Origin: a virus
Virus record (IMG/VR): IMGVR_UViG_3300013129_001282
Span: 1-32,386 of that record
Direction: 5' to 3' (one strand)
DNA: 32,386 bases
In this document: piece after piece, positions 30,188 through 32,386 of the stretch
Layout: each line of letters opens with the position of its first letter
How positions within the stretch are numbered: position 1 is the stretch's first letter
Notes under the pieces: generated by a model
Database searches by the model: none
What the model saw: the letters and a program-made list of their open reading frames with translations, nothing else
Told to the model about the DNA's origin: nothing
Made by a program: the position numbers and the translations under genes

Positions 30188-30216
30188 TTGACTTTTAAAT
30201 TTTTTGTTGCTATACT
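30188..30216 (+). promoter_or_regulatory. Sigma70-type promoter for the thyX unit
   Basis: TTGACT (30188-30193), 17 bases, TATACT (30211-30216). It is followed by a strong GGAGG (30224-30228) before ATG 30238, so it should express the small gene and thyX. Confidence 0.82.
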
Positions 30217-30237
30217 TGCTGTAGGAGGTAATATCTA

Positions 30238-30420
30238 ATGCGTTACACTGAAACAATTCGCCTAGTAAAAAAAGCACTAGAGCAACCCTGGAAATATTCT
30301 GATGCCGAACTTCAATATATGAAAATGGCATTAGATAAAGCTATTCTTGGGCTAGCAAGAAAAAAATTTGAAAGAAAAAAGAAAAAAGGATTTGGTTACG
30401 ATGACAGTACGATTGATTAG
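30238..30420 (+). CDS. Small basic protein upstream of thyX
   Basis: A 60-residue protein with a good Shine-Dalgarno. MRYTETIRLVKKALEQPWKY and a helical middle (DAELQYMKMALDKAILGL) lead to a basic tail RKKFERKKKKGFGYDD. I believe similar short proteins are common in cyanophages; no function is known. Its last 20 bases overlap the thyX start, implying coupled translation. Confidence 0.75.
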   Translation: MRYTETIRLVKKALEQPWKYSDAELQYMKMALDKAILGLARKKFERKKKKGFGYDDSTID

Positions 30421-31036
30421 TGTGACGCCAGATGCAGAACAAACAATGGCGTATGTTGCTAGGGTTTCTAATCCAGCAAATCAAGATAATGAAAACTATG
30501 CAGGCTTGTTACGTTATTGTATTAAGCACAATCATTGGTCTGTTTTTGAGCAGGCTTTTATGACGCTTGAGATTGAAACTAACCGTGGGATTGCAGCGCA
30601 AATTTTACGTCACAGAAGTTTCACATATCAAGAATTTTCCCAACGTTATGCCGATACAAATCTTTTGAGTGATAAAATACCTCTTCCAGAACTTCGTCGT
30701 CAAGATACTAAAAACCGTCAGAATTCTATTGATGATTTAGAAGAAGACAAAGTTTTTGTGATGAACAAGATGATTGAGGACTTGTTCAAGGATGCTCAAC
30801 AGGTTTATAATTTTCTACTAAGTCAAGGTGTTGCTAAAGAATGCGCTCGTTTTGTGCTTCCTCTTGCAACTCCTACGCGTATTTATATGTCTGGATCTGT
30901 GCGTTCTTGGATACATTATATCAATCTTCGTTCTGCAAACGGAACTCAGAAAGAGCACATGGATATTGCAAATGAATGTAAGAAACTGTTTGTAGAACAG
31001 TTTCCTGTGGTATCTGAAGCACTTGAGTGGAATTAA
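30401..31036 (+). CDS. thyX: Flavin-dependent thymidylate synthase
   Basis: ATG 30401 gives 211 residues with the ThyX signature RHR-x7-S (R70 to S80, RHRSFTYQEFS). NHWSVFEQAFMTLEIET precedes it and LPLATPTRIYMSGSVRSW follows. ThyX makes dTMP from dUMP with methylene-tetrahydrofolate and FADH2; the phage uses it for DNA synthesis, with nrdC nearby serving the same need. A longer start at 30368 would add 11 residues unlike the family. It overlaps the gene before by 20 bases and shares a TAATG junction with the gene after. Confidence 0.96.
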   Translation: MTVRLISVTPDAEQTMAYVARVSNPANQDNENYAGLLRYCIKHNHWSVFEQAFMTLEIETNRGIAAQILRHRSFTYQEFSQRYADTNLLSDKIPLPELRRQDTKNRQNSIDDLEEDKVFVMNKMIEDLFKDAQQVYNFLLSQGVAKECARFVLPLATPTRIYMSGSVRSWIHYINLRSANGTQKEHMDIANECKKLFVEQFPVVSEALEWN

Positions 31037-31857
31037 TGGATAAACCAATATTTTTATTTTGTCCAGGAGTAGCAAAATCTAGCACGACTTTGCTTGCAAA
31101 CATACTTTTTCAAAATAAAGCATTTAATTTTGGATATTTTAAAGAATGTTTTTATTTAAATTTTGTTTTTTATGGTGAAAAAAATGTTCCAAAAACATTT
31201 GAAAAATTTTTGCCAAAGTACATGGAAAAAAAATCTAAATCTAAGTATTTGTATGCCGATTTTGATAATTTTTCTAAAAATCATACTATTGAAAACTATT
31301 GTAAGTATTACATAGATGTTTATAAACAAACTCAGTTTGTAGGTGGTGTATGTGATTTTTCTCAATCATATAATCTATTGCCAGAAAAATTTTTAAATGA
31401 AGTAAAACATGAGTTAGAAAAAGTTTTTGACGTAAAATGTATATTACTTTTTAGAGATCCTATAAAAAGGTTGTTTTCGTTTTCCAATATGATCTGTCCT
31501 GATGATGCAAATAATTTTTTCTTAGATAATATGCGGACAAATGATATTGAGTTTAGTTCAAATTATTATCAATATGTAATTGAAAAATTTGAAAATATTT
31601 TTCCTACCAAAGATATTTTTATTTCATCTATGGAAGAAATGTATTTAGAAAATTCATTTGAACTTTTAAAAATATTTTTAAATTTAGAAACACTAGAAAC
31701 ATCAAAAATAATAGAAACATCTAAAAATTCTGCGACATATAAACAAAAACTTTCCGAAGAAGAAATATCATTTGCTAAGAAAAAACTATATGGAAATTAT
31801 GAATATTGGAAAAATAAATTTGGATCCCTCCCATCTGAATGGTATCAAGTAATATGA
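31036..31857 (+). CDS. Sulfotransferase-like protein
   Basis: A 273-residue protein in an A+T-rich stretch, ATG 31036 (TAATG with thyX). PGVAKSSTTLLANIL (10-24) fits the 5'-phosphosulfate loop with Lys14, and ILLFRDPIKRLFSFS (136-150) the 3'-phosphate-binding motif with Arg140, so PAPS is the likely donor. The substrate is unknown; a glycan, lipid or protein is possible. The composition suggests a different origin from thyX. The stop overlaps the start of the next gene (ATGA). Confidence 0.75.
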   Translation: MDKPIFLFCPGVAKSSTTLLANILFQNKAFNFGYFKECFYLNFVFYGEKNVPKTFEKFLPKYMEKKSKSKYLYADFDNFSKNHTIENYCKYYIDVYKQTQFVGGVCDFSQSYNLLPEKFLNEVKHELEKVFDVKCILLFRDPIKRLFSFSNMICPDDANNFFLDNMRTNDIEFSSNYYQYVIEKFENIFPTKDIFISSMEEMYLENSFELLKIFLNLETLETSKIIETSKNSATYKQKLSEEEISFAKKKLYGNYEYWKNKFGSLPSEWYQVI

Positions 31858-32386
31858 AAACATTATACCTAGGACCAACTTATGATCTTTCTCATATTGA
31901 AGGACTAAATGTGACCTATGAACAGGTTGCAAATCTTATCAGCAATAGAAATATTGTTGCAATGTATCAGGGTAGATCTGAAGCAGGACCAAGAGCATTG
32001 GGTAATCGATCTATTCTTTATGATCCAAGAGATCCTAATGGGAAAGATCATGTCAATACAATCAAAAAGCGCGAAGCATTTAGACCTTTTGCAGGAACAG
32101 TTCTCAAAGAATATGTTCATGAGTGGTTTGATATGGCAGGATTAGAAGAAAGCCCTTTCATGATGTATGCGGTTGATGCTCACATTGATGCTTGGGAACA
32201 TATTCCTGCTATCCTTCATGTTGATAAAACTTGTAGGGTACAAACCGTAACTAAAGAACAGAACTTGCATTATTATAATTTGATTGAAGCATTTTATGGG
32301 TTGACAAAAGTTCCAATTCTATTCAATACATCATTCAATCTTGCAGGTGAACCACTTGTAGAGACACCAGAAGATGCTATGAAAAC
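31854..32386 (+). CDS. Carbamoyltransferase C-terminal domain protein (partial)
   Basis: The gene starts at ATG 31854 and runs past the window end, so only 177 residues are visible. GRSEAGPRALGNRSILYDPR, KREAFRPFAGTVL and LFNTSFNLAGEPLVETPEDA are the hallmarks of the C-terminal domain of NodU/CmcH-type O-carbamoyltransferases. The N-terminal TsaD-like domain that makes carbamoyl-adenylate is absent: the protein begins only about 23 residues before this domain. Stand-alone copies occur in cyanophages; either the other domain is encoded separately or the activity differs. It is ATGA-coupled to the sulfotransferase gene. Confidence 0.85.
   Translation, partial: MKTLYLGPTYDLSHIEGLNVTYEQVANLISNRNIVAMYQGRSEAGPRALGNRSILYDPRDPNGKDHVNTIKKREAFRPFAGTVLKEYVHEWFDMAGLEESPFMMYAVDAHIDAWEHIPAILHVDKTCRVQTVTKEQNLHYYNLIEAFYGLTKVPILFNTSFNLAGEPLVETPEDAMK

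Noticed and set aside
1-32386. CRISPR array, insertion sequence, integrase or attachment site
   Set aside because: No regularly spaced repeats, transposase or integrase motifs, or tRNA-end direct repeats were seen.

Overview
The window looks like part of a marine T4-like cyanophage (cyanomyovirus) genome. The evidence is an intact phage-type psbA (photosystem II D1), nine tRNA genes in two clusters, thyX, a glutaredoxin, many small dense genes on one strand, TATAAATA late-promoter motifs, and a downstream-peptide/glutamine riboswitch of a class known from cyanobacteria and cyanophages. I cannot name the species. No integrase, insertion sequence or CRISPR array is visible.

Layout. (1) 1-1127: a strong promoter, a heavily folded leader, an RlpA-like secreted protein, small genes and tRNA-Arg, -Asn and -Thr. 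(2) 1128-4471: a very A+T-rich four-gene cassette behind a late-promoter motif: a DUF6356-like membrane protein, an ANL-type adenylating enzyme, a 2OG-Fe(II) oxygenase and a radical SAM protein. (3) 4468-6623: promoter, tRNA-Leu, -Gly and -Val, five small overlapping genes, tRNA-Ser, -Ala and -Pro, then a small gene behind its own promoter. (4) 6624-6848: a 225-base hairpin-rich stretch that is also open in the frame of both flanking genes. (5) 6849-24831: one 18 kb run of 20 head-to-tail genes for making and assembling a glycan. It has five sugar-supply enzymes plus a mannose-phosphate-isomerase-type cupin, about eleven glycosyltransferase-like proteins, two FkbM-like proteins and one 2OG oxygenase. 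Nearly all junctions overlap by 1-29 bases, implying one transcript with translational coupling. (6) 24845-26098: psbA with its own promoter, leader hairpin and terminator. (7) 26103-28035: a lipase-like gene and, convergent on the minus strand, an amidinotransferase-like gene lacking the expected catalytic Cys. (8) 28050-32386: small phage genes, glutaredoxin, a DUF6433-like protein, the riboswitch with its 43-residue peptide, an apparently frameshifted HExxH protein, thyX, a sulfotransferase-like gene and a carbamoyltransferase C-terminal domain that runs off the end.

How the genes may work together. GDP-mannose 3,5-epimerase next to GT10- and GT11-like fucosyltransferases, with no GDP-fucose synthesis genes in the window, suggests L-galactose as the transferred sugar. 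RmlB, an E1/RfbH-type dehydratase and a short-chain reductase suggest a 3,6-dideoxyhexose branch. The glycan could decorate the virion or alter the host surface; the sequence does not say which. Seven sigma70-like promoters, all with 17-base spacers, mark the transcription units.
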